Assembly (NCBI GenBank): GCA_040758475.1
Contig: JBFLVN010000172.1
Location: forward strand, 1-8,032
Source of the DNA: JBFLVN01 sp040758475
GTDB taxonomy: Bacteria; JAGRBM01
Length of the DNA: 8,032 nt
Direction of reading: 5' to 3'
Positions 1-5,375 of this stretch are shown in pieces; within the stretch, counting starts at the first letter, position 1, and the number at the start of each line of letters is the position of its first letter. The notes beneath the pieces are model-generated. The model made no database searches. It saw nothing but the letters and a program-made list of their open reading frames with translations, and was not told the DNA's origin. The position numbers and the translations under genes were made by a program.

Positions 1-1
1 A

Positions 2-499
2 GGGGCCGCCGTCGCGGCCCCCTCGCTCATTGGTTCGCTCGCAGGCGGTTACCTCGTGGGGCCCAAGGCCACGACGCGAAGCCTCCTTCTCGTCCCGGCG
101 GCGGGCTTTGTGGGGGGAGCGCTTCTGGCCGCGTGGCACTTCCGCCTCGTAGAGCCGGCTCTGGCGCTCCCGGCCGTTCTGGCGGCAGTCGGAATCGTTT
201 TCCTCTATCCCGGCCCCCTTCAGGAAGCCATCGCCCGCCAGGTTTCACCGCGCATCCGCGCGTCGGCTTTCTCCATTGAAATCCTGCTCATGCACGTGCT
301 GGGAGACGTCTGGAGTCCGCCGCTCATCGGAAAAACGAGCGACGCCCTCCAGGCTGGCGGACGCTCGGCGGCAGAGGCGCTGGCCACTTCGCTCTCCTGG
401 TGGGTCCCCGTGCCGTTGCTGATCGCGGCCGGGGCACTCCTCCTCGGCGTCCGGATGGCAAAGCAAACGCCTCCGCCCAGCGGCCCCGGCCACCAATGA
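2..499 (+). CDS. MFS transporter, Spinster-like, C-terminal part (5' end outside window)
   Basis: The frame is open from the left edge and ends at TGA 497-499, giving 165 residues of the C-terminal half of a 12-helix transporter. Hydrophobic segments include SLIGSLAGGYLVG, LLLVPAAGFVGGALLAAWHF, LALPAVLAAVGIVFLYPG and a final WWVPVPLLIAAGALLLGV. Between them lies ARQVSPRIRASAFSIEILLMHVLGDVWSPPLIGKTSDA (written here as one loop-helix region around bases 236-345), which resembles the 'vpp.lRa.a.ai....hllGd..sP.liG..sD' pattern of the Spinster (Spns) branch of the MFS. Such proteins are inner-membrane secondary transporters; the substrate cannot be read from this fragment. The short polar tail (KQTPPPSGPGHQ) is cytoplasmic by expectation. 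It converges on the HTH gene with 23 bases between stops, so the two are not one operon. Family is fairly sure, Spinster subgroup moderately so. Confidence 0.8.
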   Translation, partial: GAAVAAPSLIGSLAGGYLVGPKATTRSLLLVPAAGFVGGALLAAWHFRLVEPALALPAVLAAVGIVFLYPGPLQEAIARQVSPRIRASAFSIEILLMHVLGDVWSPPLIGKTSDALQAGGRSAAEALATSLSWWVPVPLLIAAGALLLGVRMAKQTPPPSGPGHQ

Positions 500-516
500 A
501 AATCCTGGATTGAAGG

Positions 517-536
517 AAAAAACTAGCGGCGGCCGC
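517..536 (-). terminator. Weak intrinsic terminator candidate for the HTH gene
   Basis: On the minus strand a four-pair GC stem (GCGG-CCG-CCGC, 526-536) runs directly into the stop codon TAG and then six T residues (517-522). The stem is short for an intrinsic terminator and overlaps the last codons. It is the only hairpin-plus-T-run arrangement in the 23-base convergent gap between the MFS and HTH genes. On the plus strand it would not act as a terminator because the A/T order is reversed. Confidence 0.35.
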
Positions 537-768
537 GGCGGGCGCTTCGGGCCTTGCGGGCGGCCGAACCGCCATCGCCCCGCCCGTAGAGGTCTTCCAC
601 CGCGCAGCCCAGGCAGCGGGCGATGCGGATGGCCTTCACGACCGAAGGCTCGATCTGGCCGCGGACGACCTTGCTCAAATAGGCTTCGTCGATCCCGATC
701 TCGCGGGCGACTTCGCGCTGGGTTTTCTTGGCTTTGGCGAACCAGGTGCGGTCGAAATGGACGCTCAT
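523..768 (-). CDS. Small XRE/Cro-CI family HTH DNA-binding protein
   Basis: This encodes 81 residues. The segment from about residue 16 to 61 (TQREVAREIGIDEAYLSKVV then RG, followed by AIRIARCLGCAVEDLYG) is a standard XRE-type five-helix domain. The positioning helix is near TQREVAREI, the recognition helix near DEAYLSKVVRG, and the closing 'A..iA..Lg..veDLy' signature is present. A basic tail (RKARSARRGRR) follows and may add non-specific DNA contact. A longer open frame reaches 966, but the only ATG downstream of the strong promoter at 837-864 is at 768, so that start was chosen; a GGGAG at 783-787 lies a rather long 14 bases upstream. The protein carries no sensor domain. Given its own promoter with flanking boxes it is probably a small, possibly self-controlled regulator; the targets are unknown. 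It is not obviously tied to the MFS gene, which points the other way. Confidence 0.8.
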   Translation of the reverse strand: MSVHFDRTWFAKAKKTQREVAREIGIDEAYLSKVVRGQIEPSVVKAIRIARCLGCAVEDLYGRGDGGSAARKARSARRGRR

Positions 769-822
769 GAGGTGTTGCAGCTCCCGGGGTGAAAATTCAA
801 ACGAGCGCAGACGAAAGATGGC

Positions 823-876
823 TCGAAACGGCGCCAAGTATACAGGGGGCGGATGGGGGGTCAAGGATCGAAACGA
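823..876 (-). promoter_or_regulatory. Pair of TCGAAACG boxes flanking the HTH promoter (possible operators)
   Basis: The 8-mer TCGAAACG occurs on the plus strand at 823-830 (at the predicted transcript start) and again at 868-875 (just upstream of the -35), 45 bases apart. The upstream copy sits in a small inverted repeat, ATCG-AAA-CGAT (867-877). Placement on both sides of a promoter for a DNA-binding protein suggests autoregulation. This is inference from position only. Confidence 0.35.
837..864 (-). promoter_or_regulatory. Sigma70-like promoter of the HTH gene
   Basis: Reading the minus strand, TTGACC (859-864) is followed after 16 bases by TATACT (837-842), preceded directly by TG. Five of six bases match the consensus in each hexamer, which stands out in such GC-rich DNA. 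The predicted transcript start is near base 830, giving a leader of about 60 bases before the ATG at 768. It lies in the 125-base gap downstream of the secreted-protein gene, so the HTH gene can be transcribed independently. Confidence 0.65.
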
Positions 877-893
877 TTCGGGAAAGGCGGCCG

Positions 894-1877
894 TTAAGGG
901 CGGATTTCGACGGTCACCGGCGCTGCCCGCAGGCACCCGGTCCAGGGGCTCTGAAGGGGCCGCCAACCACCCCCCGCTTCCTGGGTCCAGTGCGTTACTT
1001 CGTTGCGGAAGACGACGACCGCTTCATACGTGGCGGGAGAAAGAGTGCCAAAGGAAAGGGAATCCAGGCCGAGCTCGATCTCGTGGGAATCGCCCGGATC
1101 GAGCGTGACGAAATCCTGTTCCATGGCGAAAGAACAAGCCTCGGGAATGCCAGGGCCCCGGACCTTGCCCAGTTCCTCGACGTGACCCTGGTAATCCGGC
1201 GGGTAGAGCCGCAGGGGCTCGTAGGCGTTCGGACAGCCCATCTCCCTAGGAATCGAGAGGATTTTCTCCGTCCGGTTCGTGAGTTCCACGTTCAGACGGA
1301 TTTCCTCCTGGGAACCTTGCCCTGGATCCGCCTCCACTGCGATGGTGAGGCGCTCATCTCGGTCAGGGCAGGCGTAAAGAGGGTCGTCCACTTTGTCCAG
1401 GATCTCGATCCGGGCGTCCCCCCCGGCCCATTCCTCCTTGGGAAGGGTAAGGCCCGGTTCGAAGACGTAGAACCTGGCACGCACCTCGATTTCCTGCTGG
1501 CCCGCCGAGGAAATGCCCAGGTCGCGGGTCGGCGTGACGTCGATCTCGAAATTCGCCTTCTTGCCGGGCGCGAGGCGGACGGCCGGGCATTTCCCCCGTG
1601 CGACGCAAGGAACGAGTTCGACCGGATCGTCGCTCGAAAAATTAGGCTCTCCCCCGCGGGCCCACACCTGGAAGGGAGGCCGGGGCTCTTTGTAGGCGAT
1701 TTCCACATCCCCTGTGTTCTCGACCGTCACGGCCAGGCGCACCGATTCACCGAACTTGATCTTGGCCGGAACGGCGCTCACCGAAAGGCGCACGGGTTGG
1801 GACGCAAGGCCAAGGGAAGCCCAGAAGAGGGCTCCGGCCGGTACAAGCACCGCAAGGATGGAAGAAGACCGCCGCAT
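894..1877 (-). CDS. Secreted protein of unknown function with two similar beta-rich domains
   Basis: I do not recognise a named family. The 327-residue product begins with a basic n-region (MRRSSS), a hydrophobic stretch (ILAVLVPAGALFWASLGLA) and a likely signal peptidase I site near residue 24-26, so export is expected. The mature part appears to hold two domains of the CARDB/Ig-like kind. Domain A is about residues 28-161, with VRLAVTVENTGDVEI, then LAPGKKANFEIDV, AGQQEIEVRARFYV and ARIEIL. Domain B is about 176-325, with IRLNVELTNRTEKIL, then LDPGDSHEIELGL, ATYEAVVVFRNEV and VTVEIRP. The matching order of motifs suggests an internal duplication. Six cysteines (91, 97, 170, 215, 248, 315) could form disulfides outside the cytoplasm. 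The upstream gene on the other strand is divergent. No enzymatic motif is visible; a binding or structural envelope role is the most that can be suggested. The ATG at 1877 lacks a clear Shine-Dalgarno sequence. Confidence 0.75.
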   Translation of the reverse strand: MRRSSSILAVLVPAGALFWASLGLASQPVRLSVSAVPAKIKFGESVRLAVTVENTGDVEIAYKEPRPPFQVWARGGEPNFSSDDPVELVPCVARGKCPAVRLAPGKKANFEIDVTPTRDLGISSAGQQEIEVRARFYVFEPGLTLPKEEWAGGDARIEILDKVDDPLYACPDRDERLTIAVEADPGQGSQEEIRLNVELTNRTEKILSIPREMGCPNAYEPLRLYPPDYQGHVEELGKVRGPGIPEACSFAMEQDFVTLDPGDSHEIELGLDSLSFGTLSPATYEAVVVFRNEVTHWTQEAGGGWRPLQSPWTGCLRAAPVTVEIRP

Positions 1878-1891
1878 CGGCGGAAATTGTA
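1869..1891 (-). promoter_or_regulatory. -10-like TACAAT and start-codon hairpin of the secreted-protein gene
   Basis: On the minus strand TACAAT (1886-1891) ends eight bases before the ATG at 1877, so a transcript starting 6-9 bases downstream of it would begin at or next to the ATG (leaderless). No good -35 is seen. In addition CCGCC (1879-1883 on the minus strand) and GGCGG (1869-1873) form a perfect five-pair stem with the ATG in the five-base loop. The hairpin could only form in transcripts that start further upstream. Both readings are suggestive, not proven. Confidence 0.35.
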
Positions 1892-2034
1892 GCGAACCTC
1901 CAACGCCGAATGATGCCGGGCACCCAGATGTTTACGAAAATTAAGATGCCCGCGGCCCAAGGGCCACCCAAGCTCGCCCGGGGCCCTAATGCCGGATTAA
2001 CTTCTCCCTCCCAAGCATGGCGGAGGGCTCCCAC
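1892..2034. other. Divergent intergenic region between the secreted-protein and SDR genes
   Basis: This separates two divergently transcribed genes and should hold promoters for both. I find no convincing -35/-10 pair for the plus-strand gene. An AT-richer patch (1930-1947) is followed by GC-rich self-complementary stretches: GGCCC-AA-GGGCC at 1954-1965 and GGGCCC at 1981-1986, which could pair in more than one way in the leader. Confidence 0.4.
2022..2027 (+). promoter_or_regulatory. Ribosome binding site that sets the SDR gene start
   Basis: GGAGGG lies seven bases before the ATG at 2035. It is inside the reading frame if the earlier in-frame ATG at 2017 is used, and that earlier ATG has no comparable site ahead of it. 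The 2035 start is therefore preferred, and the protein then begins MARKVVVSGSTG, as expected for a Rossmann-fold protein. Confidence 0.7.
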
Positions 2035-2946
2035 ATGGCGCGCAAAGTAGTGGTCAGTGGTTCGACGGGACTCGTGGGATCGGCCCTGGTGGAGGCGCTC
2101 GGGAAGCGGGGCGACCACGCGATCCGTCTCGTGCGGCCCCAGACGAAAAACGGGGATTCGACGGCGGCGTGGGACCCCGCCGCCGGTACGATCGACGCGA
2201 AGGCGCTCGAAGGATGCGATGCCGTCGTCCATCTGGCGGGCGATAACCTCGGCAAAGGGCGTTGGACGAAAGAGAAGAAGGCGCGCGTCCTTTCGAGCCG
2301 CGTCCAAGGGACCATCCTCCTTTCTAAAACCCTTGCTTCCCTTCAGAAACCGCCAGCCGTGTTCGTGTGCGCGTCAGCCATCGGATACTACGGGAGCCGG
2401 GGAGAGGAGATTCTCCGGGAGGATTCGGCGGCGGGAACAGGATTTCTTGCCGATGTGTGCGTCGCCTGGGAAGCGGCCGCCAAGCCCGTCATCGACAAGC
2501 AAATCCGCACCGTGCTCCTGCGCATCGGCGTGGTTCTGAGCCCCAAGGGTGGGGCGCTTCCCGCCATGCTTCCGGCTTTCCGGATGGGCGCGGGCGGGAA
2601 ACTCGGCCCCGGAAACCAGTACTTCGCCTGGGTTGCCCTGGACGATCTCGTACGAGCCATCCTCTTCGCGATCGACACCCCATCCCTTGCGGGCCCTGTC
2701 AACGCGACGGCTCCCCATCCCGTCACGAACGCCGAGTTCACCAAAGCCCTGGGGAAAGCCCTCGGCAGGCCCACGTTTTTCCCCCTTCCGGCATTCGCCG
2801 CCCGGCTCGCGTTTGGAGGCGAGAAAGCCGAGGAAATGCTCCTGGGCAGCAACCGCGTCGAACCGGCCAGGCTCCTCTCGGCGGGTTTCCGGTTCGATTA
2901 CCCGGAGATCGAACCGGCCCTTCACCACCTCCTCACCCGGCCTTAA
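2035..2946 (+). CDS. TIGR01777/YfcH-type atypical SDR epimerase-family protein
   Basis: The 303-residue product is a cytoplasmic Rossmann-fold protein of the extended short-chain dehydrogenase/reductase type. The nucleotide-binding GxTGxxG is at GSTGLVG (residues 9-15). VVHLAGDNL (64-72) and the subfamily signature SAIGYYG (114-120) follow, then a WE pair in VAWEAAA (143-149), LLRIGVVLS (161-169) and GNQYFAWVALDDLVRAI (193-209). Residues from about 247 to the end (FFPLPAFAARLAFGGEKAEEML, then LLSAGFRFDYPEIEPAL) match the DUF1731 C-terminal domain typical of this subfamily, and the length of about 300 is normal. The Tyr of GYYG is not followed by Lys at the usual YxxxK spacing, as in other members, so a classical SDR reaction should not be assumed. 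Characterised functions in the subfamily are few (E. coli YfcH is unassigned). The gene is 103 bases upstream of the kinase on the same strand; a shared transcript is possible but not shown. Confidence 0.88.
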   Translation: MARKVVVSGSTGLVGSALVEALGKRGDHAIRLVRPQTKNGDSTAAWDPAAGTIDAKALEGCDAVVHLAGDNLGKGRWTKEKKARVLSSRVQGTILLSKTLASLQKPPAVFVCASAIGYYGSRGEEILREDSAAGTGFLADVCVAWEAAAKPVIDKQIRTVLLRIGVVLSPKGGALPAMLPAFRMGAGGKLGPGNQYFAWVALDDLVRAILFAIDTPSLAGPVNATAPHPVTNAEFTKALGKALGRPTFFPLPAFAARLAFGGEKAEEMLLGSNRVEPARLLSAGFRFDYPEIEPALHHLLTRP

Positions 2947-3012
2947 GCGCTATCTTTGCCCAGCGGCTCCCCGTCCAATAATTTTCACATTTCCGCCACA
3001 AGTCCCTCCTGA

Positions 3013-3029
3013 TCTCCCGGCTAGGGAGA
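3013..3029 (+). promoter_or_regulatory. Leader stem-loop upstream of the kinase gene
   Basis: TCTCCC (3013-3018) and GGGAGA (3024-3029) form a perfect six-pair stem around a five-base loop, 20 bases ahead of the kinase start. It is not followed by a T-run, so it is not a terminator for the SDR gene. Upstream, TTGCCC (2956-2961) and AATAAT (2977-2982) could make a poor promoter with a 15-base spacer. Confidence 0.3.
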
Positions 3030-3049
3030 AACCCAGGGGCTTTTGCATC

Positions 3050-4222
3050 ATGGCTCAGAGCGCCTTGGCCGAGTCGGTCCCCGCGATCCAGACCATCGCG
3101 GACCTCGTTCATTCGGACCTCTCCGTGCCGGCCGATACACCCATCCCCGCCGTGGAGGAGATTTTCGAAAAAAGCCCCCGGCTCGATTCCCTGGCCGTAT
3201 TGGATGGAGACCAGGTGGGGGTCGTCTTCCGCAGCCGCTTTTTCGGCCAGCTCCGGGGACGCTTCGGCTACGCCCTCTACCAGTCCAAACCCATCCGGGT
3301 TTTGACGGAAAAAGAAATTCTCGCCGTCGATGCCGGCGCCCCGCCGGTGGAAGTGATCAACCTCGCGCTTCAACGAAGCGTGGAGCGCATCTACGACGAC
3401 ATCCTGGTCCTCGAAGGGGAGCAGTACCGCGGGATCGTTTCCATGCGGTACCTCATGGTCCATGGGAAAGACTTGCTTCTCGCGAGCCTGGCCGATGTCT
3501 CCGCCCTCGAAGAACAGAACCGGCGCCTCGAAGAAATCAGCCGCCTTCAAAGGGAATTCGTGGCGAACATGACTCACGAATTGCGGGCGCCTTTGAACGC
3601 CATGGTGGCGGCGGCCCGCGTGATCACCGACGACGAGGGAGTCTCCGGCGAACGGCGCCGCGACGCCCGCATGCTCGTCCTCCGGGGAAAAGACCTCCTG
3701 GCGATCGTGGGGGACCTTCTCGATTTCTACAAGCTCGAATCGGGCCAAATGAACATTCTTCTGGAGGAGATCGACCCACGCCTTGTCTTGGAAGAAGCAG
3801 CGGAAGCGACGGCCTATCTCCTTCAAGGGCGGCCCATCTCACTCGAACAGGAGTTCGCAAGCCTCCCATCGGTCGTCCGGACGGACCCCGTATTCCTGCG
3901 GCGGGTGCTCGTCAACCTTCTTAGCAACGCCGCCAAGTTCACGGATGAAGGGCGGGTGACGCTCAAAGCCGAAGGGCGGGACGGGAATCTCTGGATCGAA
4001 GTGAGCGATACGGGAACCGGCATCCGCCCGGAAGACCTGCCAAGGCTCTTCTCCAAATTCACGCAACTCGAATCGGCCAAGACCCGCCGCCACGGGGGAA
4101 CGGGCCTGGGCCTGGCGATCGTCAAAGATCTCGTAGGGCTCCTGGGCGGCGAAGTGTCCGTCCAGAGCGAATGGAGCAAAGGTTCCACCTTCACGGTGAA
4201 ATTGCCGCTTTCGAGGGCTTAG
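3050..4222 (+). CDS. Soluble sensor histidine kinase with N-terminal CBS-domain pair
   Basis: The 390-residue product has no membrane helix and should be cytoplasmic. Residues about 12-140 look like two CBS domains (DLSVPADTPIPAVEEIFEKS with DSLAVLDGDQVGVVFR; then EILAVDAGAPPVEVINLAL with YDDILVLEGEQYRGIVSMRYL). The FFGQLRGRFGYALY stretch recalls the CBS pair found in some GGDEF proteins. CBS pairs usually bind adenine nucleotides or related ligands. A coiled linker (145-170, EEQNRRLEEISRLQREF) leads to the HisKA H-box FVANMTHELRAPLNAM with the phospho-acceptor His176. The ATPase domain shows the N-box (LLSNAAKFT, Asn293), G1 (DTGTGI, 320-325), F-box (LFSKF) and G2 (GGTGLGLAIV, 349-358), so the catalytic elements are intact. 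The start at 3050 follows AGGGG by 10 bases; the same frame is open further upstream only as a shadow of the SDR gene. The next gene, 27 bases downstream, is its likely response regulator. Confidence 0.92.
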   Translation: MAQSALAESVPAIQTIADLVHSDLSVPADTPIPAVEEIFEKSPRLDSLAVLDGDQVGVVFRSRFFGQLRGRFGYALYQSKPIRVLTEKEILAVDAGAPPVEVINLALQRSVERIYDDILVLEGEQYRGIVSMRYLMVHGKDLLLASLADVSALEEQNRRLEEISRLQREFVANMTHELRAPLNAMVAAARVITDDEGVSGERRRDARMLVLRGKDLLAIVGDLLDFYKLESGQMNILLEEIDPRLVLEEAAEATAYLLQGRPISLEQEFASLPSVVRTDPVFLRRVLVNLLSNAAKFTDEGRVTLKAEGRDGNLWIEVSDTGTGIRPEDLPRLFSKFTQLESAKTRRHGGTGLGLAIVKDLVGLLGGEVSVQSEWSKGSTFTVKLPLSRA

Positions 4223-4249
4223 GAACGCCTTAAGCGCACGGAGGAAACC

Positions 4250-4654
4250 ATGGAAACCAGAAAAGTGCTTCTCGTCGACGACGATCCCGACCTGCTCCGC
4301 ACGAGCAAGGAGTTGCTCGAACGCAAGGGCTTCCACGTCGTCGTCTACGACCGGGCCTTCAATTCCTCGAATTTCATCGCTTCGGAGCGCCCCGACCTCG
4401 TGCTGCTCGACGTGAACATGCCCTTTCTCTCGGGCGACCGGCTCTTTTCGCTCTTCCAGAAGGATCAGGTTTTAAGGAAAATCCCCGTCGTCTTCTTCTC
4501 CTCGAACGACGAGAACTCGCTACGGGCGCTCGTACGGGAAACGGGAGCCCTGGGTTACATCTGCAAATCGGAAATGGGCGGGGATTTCCCCAAAAAAGTC
4601 GCCAAATTTCTCGAACAGGTTCCCACGCGCGCCGCCGAATCAGCGATGGAGTAA
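4250..4654 (+). CDS. Single-domain (CheY-like) response regulator receiver
   Basis: The 134-residue product is a stand-alone receiver domain. It has the acidic pocket Asp10-Asp12 (VLLVDDD), the phospho-acceptor Asp54 in LVLLDVNMP, the Ser at position 84-85 (VVFFSSND) in place of the usual Thr/Ser switch residue, and the conserved Lys106 in GYICKSE. No DNA-binding or enzymatic output domain follows; only a short tail (PTRAAESAME) is left. A strong GGAGG (4240-4244) lies five bases before the ATG. It follows the CBS-containing kinase by 27 bases on the same strand, so the two are almost certainly a cognate pair and one operon. Output must be by protein-protein contact, by phosphorelay to another protein, or as a phosphate sink; nothing nearby identifies the target. 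Confidence 0.93.
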   Translation: METRKVLLVDDDPDLLRTSKELLERKGFHVVVYDRAFNSSNFIASERPDLVLLDVNMPFLSGDRLFSLFQKDQVLRKIPVVFFSSNDENSLRALVRETGALGYICKSEMGGDFPKKVAKFLEQVPTRAAESAME

Positions 4655-4682
4655 ACAATCCGCCCCAGGAGAAAAAGCCGGT
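4655..4682. other. Convergent gap between the receiver and the anchored-protein gene
   Basis: Two genes end here head to head with 28 bases between stop codons. I see no stem-loop with a T-run on either strand, so termination is either Rho-dependent or occurs beyond the gap. Confidence 0.5.
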
Positions 4683-5348
4683 TTACATCCAACGCTCTTC
4701 GGTTTCCCGAAGGCACTTCGGGGGCCCGAGGATTTCGCTCATCACAATCGCTGCGGAAAGACCTCGTACCCGCCCAAGTCCCAAACCCCGTTGCCGCGGT
4801 TCCTCTTCCACCGGAGGTGGGGGTTTTCCGGCAGCGAGCGAGGGCCGCGGGGGCTTTGGACGAATGGCGGGGCCTTCCCCCATTTCGTGCTCCCCCCGGG
4901 TAGAAGCCGTTTCCCTGGAAAGATGCTCGGAGGGACCCACCGTCATTTCGGAGAGAACGCGATCGTGGGCGCGGGGCTGGTGTTCGTGTTCGGAGGAAGT
5001 GGTCGTGTGCCACTTCTCGGCCATTTCGTGCTCGGAGGCGGCAGCTTCGTGTTCCGAACCCGGGGGGGCCGGAAGAGGCCGGGCGGGCGGCCCTTCGCTG
5101 GCGCGCCTTCGCCGCGCCTCCTGCTCTTCGAGCTGCTCCCCGATTTCCCGCAGGATCTGATCGAGGGCCGATGGCTTTTTCGCGGGCGGCGGGCCTGCCG
5201 GTCTCTTTCCCCTTGATGGTTTTTTCGGGGCCGGGGCGGACCCCTCTTGCCCGGGTTTCTTCTTCTCCCCGAAAATGGCGCTAAGTAGCCAGATCACCCC
5301 GACGAGGATCAGTTCCCACGGAACATCGGCGCGAAGGATTTCCTTCAC
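4683..5348 (-). CDS. Membrane-anchored, mostly disordered protein with His heptad repeat, last gene of nfeD-floA cluster
   Basis: I do not recognise a named family. From the GTG at 5348 the product is 221 residues. It has one hydrophobic helix near the N-terminus (WELILVGVIWLLSAIFG, about 11-27) and a basic Pro/Ala/Lys linker (28-60). A predicted charged helix follows (SALDQILREIGEQLEEQEARRRR, about 60-82, in two parts of one run), then a Pro-rich stretch. Next comes a degenerate heptapeptide repeat at 97-152 and another Pro-rich stretch (about 159-185). The C-terminal motif AAIVMSEILGPPK (199-211) resembles, from memory, the tail of other small anchored proteins of unknown function. GGAGGG at 5356-5361 is seven bases before the GTG at 5348 and favours it over the GTG at 5363. 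The gene is 27 bases after floA on the same strand. That position, the membrane anchor and the tail motif suggest a partner of FloA or NfeD; this is inference. Confidence 0.7.
   Translation of the reverse strand: MKEILRADVPWELILVGVIWLLSAIFGEKKKPGQEGSAPAPKKPSRGKRPAGPPPAKKPSALDQILREIGEQLEEQEARRRRASEGPPARPLPAPPGSEHEAAASEHEMAEKWHTTTSSEHEHQPRAHDRVLSEMTVGPSEHLSRETASTRGEHEMGEGPAIRPKPPRPSLAAGKPPPPVEEEPRQRGLGLGRVRGLSAAIVMSEILGPPKCLRETEERWM
4881..5060 (-). repeat. Degenerate 21-bp tandem repeat encoding x-S-E-H-E-x-x heptads
   Basis: Eight consecutive 21-base units (4893-5060) encode heptads whose fourth residue is His in six of eight: GSEHEAA, ASEHEMA, EKWHTTT, SSEHEHQ, PRAHDRV, LSEMTVG, PSEHLSR, ETASTRG. 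An additional EHEM (4881-4892) follows two residues out of register. Using the GTG at 5348 as residue 1, the in-register histidines are at 100, 107, 114, 121, 128 and 142, with Met at 135. At DNA level the core is TCC-GAR-CAC-GAA, best kept in units 1, 2 and 4. The units contain Gly and Pro and lack a hydrophobic a/d pattern, so this is not a normal coiled coil. Confidence 0.75.
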
Positions 5349-5355
5349 CTCGAAG

Positions 5356-5361
5356 CCCTCC
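5356..5361 (-). promoter_or_regulatory. Ribosome binding site that sets the anchored-protein start
   Basis: On the minus strand GGAGGG is followed after seven bases by GTG at 5346-5348. The alternative in-frame GTG at 5361-5363 overlaps this site and has only a weaker AAGGG about eight bases ahead. The inner GTG is therefore the more likely start; the outer one would add five residues. Confidence 0.6.
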
Positions 5362-5375
5362 ACCCGTGCGGCCCT

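Noticed and set aside
789..1892. A 367-codon open frame on the plus strand opposite the secreted-protein gene
   Set aside because: It is a shadow frame: the minus-strand product has a good signal peptide and ordered beta-domain motifs, whereas this translation shows no protein-like pattern.
1954..1986. GGCCC-AA-GGGCC and GGGCCC elements as a possible riboswitch or terminator
   Set aside because: Pairing is possible but short and explained by local GC richness; there is no T-run and no conserved riboswitch pattern that I can recognise.
1987..1999. TAAT-GCCGG-ATTA inverted repeat ahead of the SDR gene
   Set aside because: The arms are only four bases long, there is no second copy, and no promoter hexamers are placed to make it an operator.
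2933..3826. A 297-codon minus-strand open frame opposite the histidine kinase
   Set aside because: The plus-strand frame encodes all kinase motifs in order; the antisense translation resembles no family and reflects codon bias.
2941..4237. The 10-mer CCTTAAGCGC at 2941-2950 and again at 4228-4237, each just after a gene
   Set aside because: Many shared 10-mers are expected by chance in a window of this size. The first copy overlaps a stop codon, and the flanks are not similar or palindromic beyond CTTAAG.
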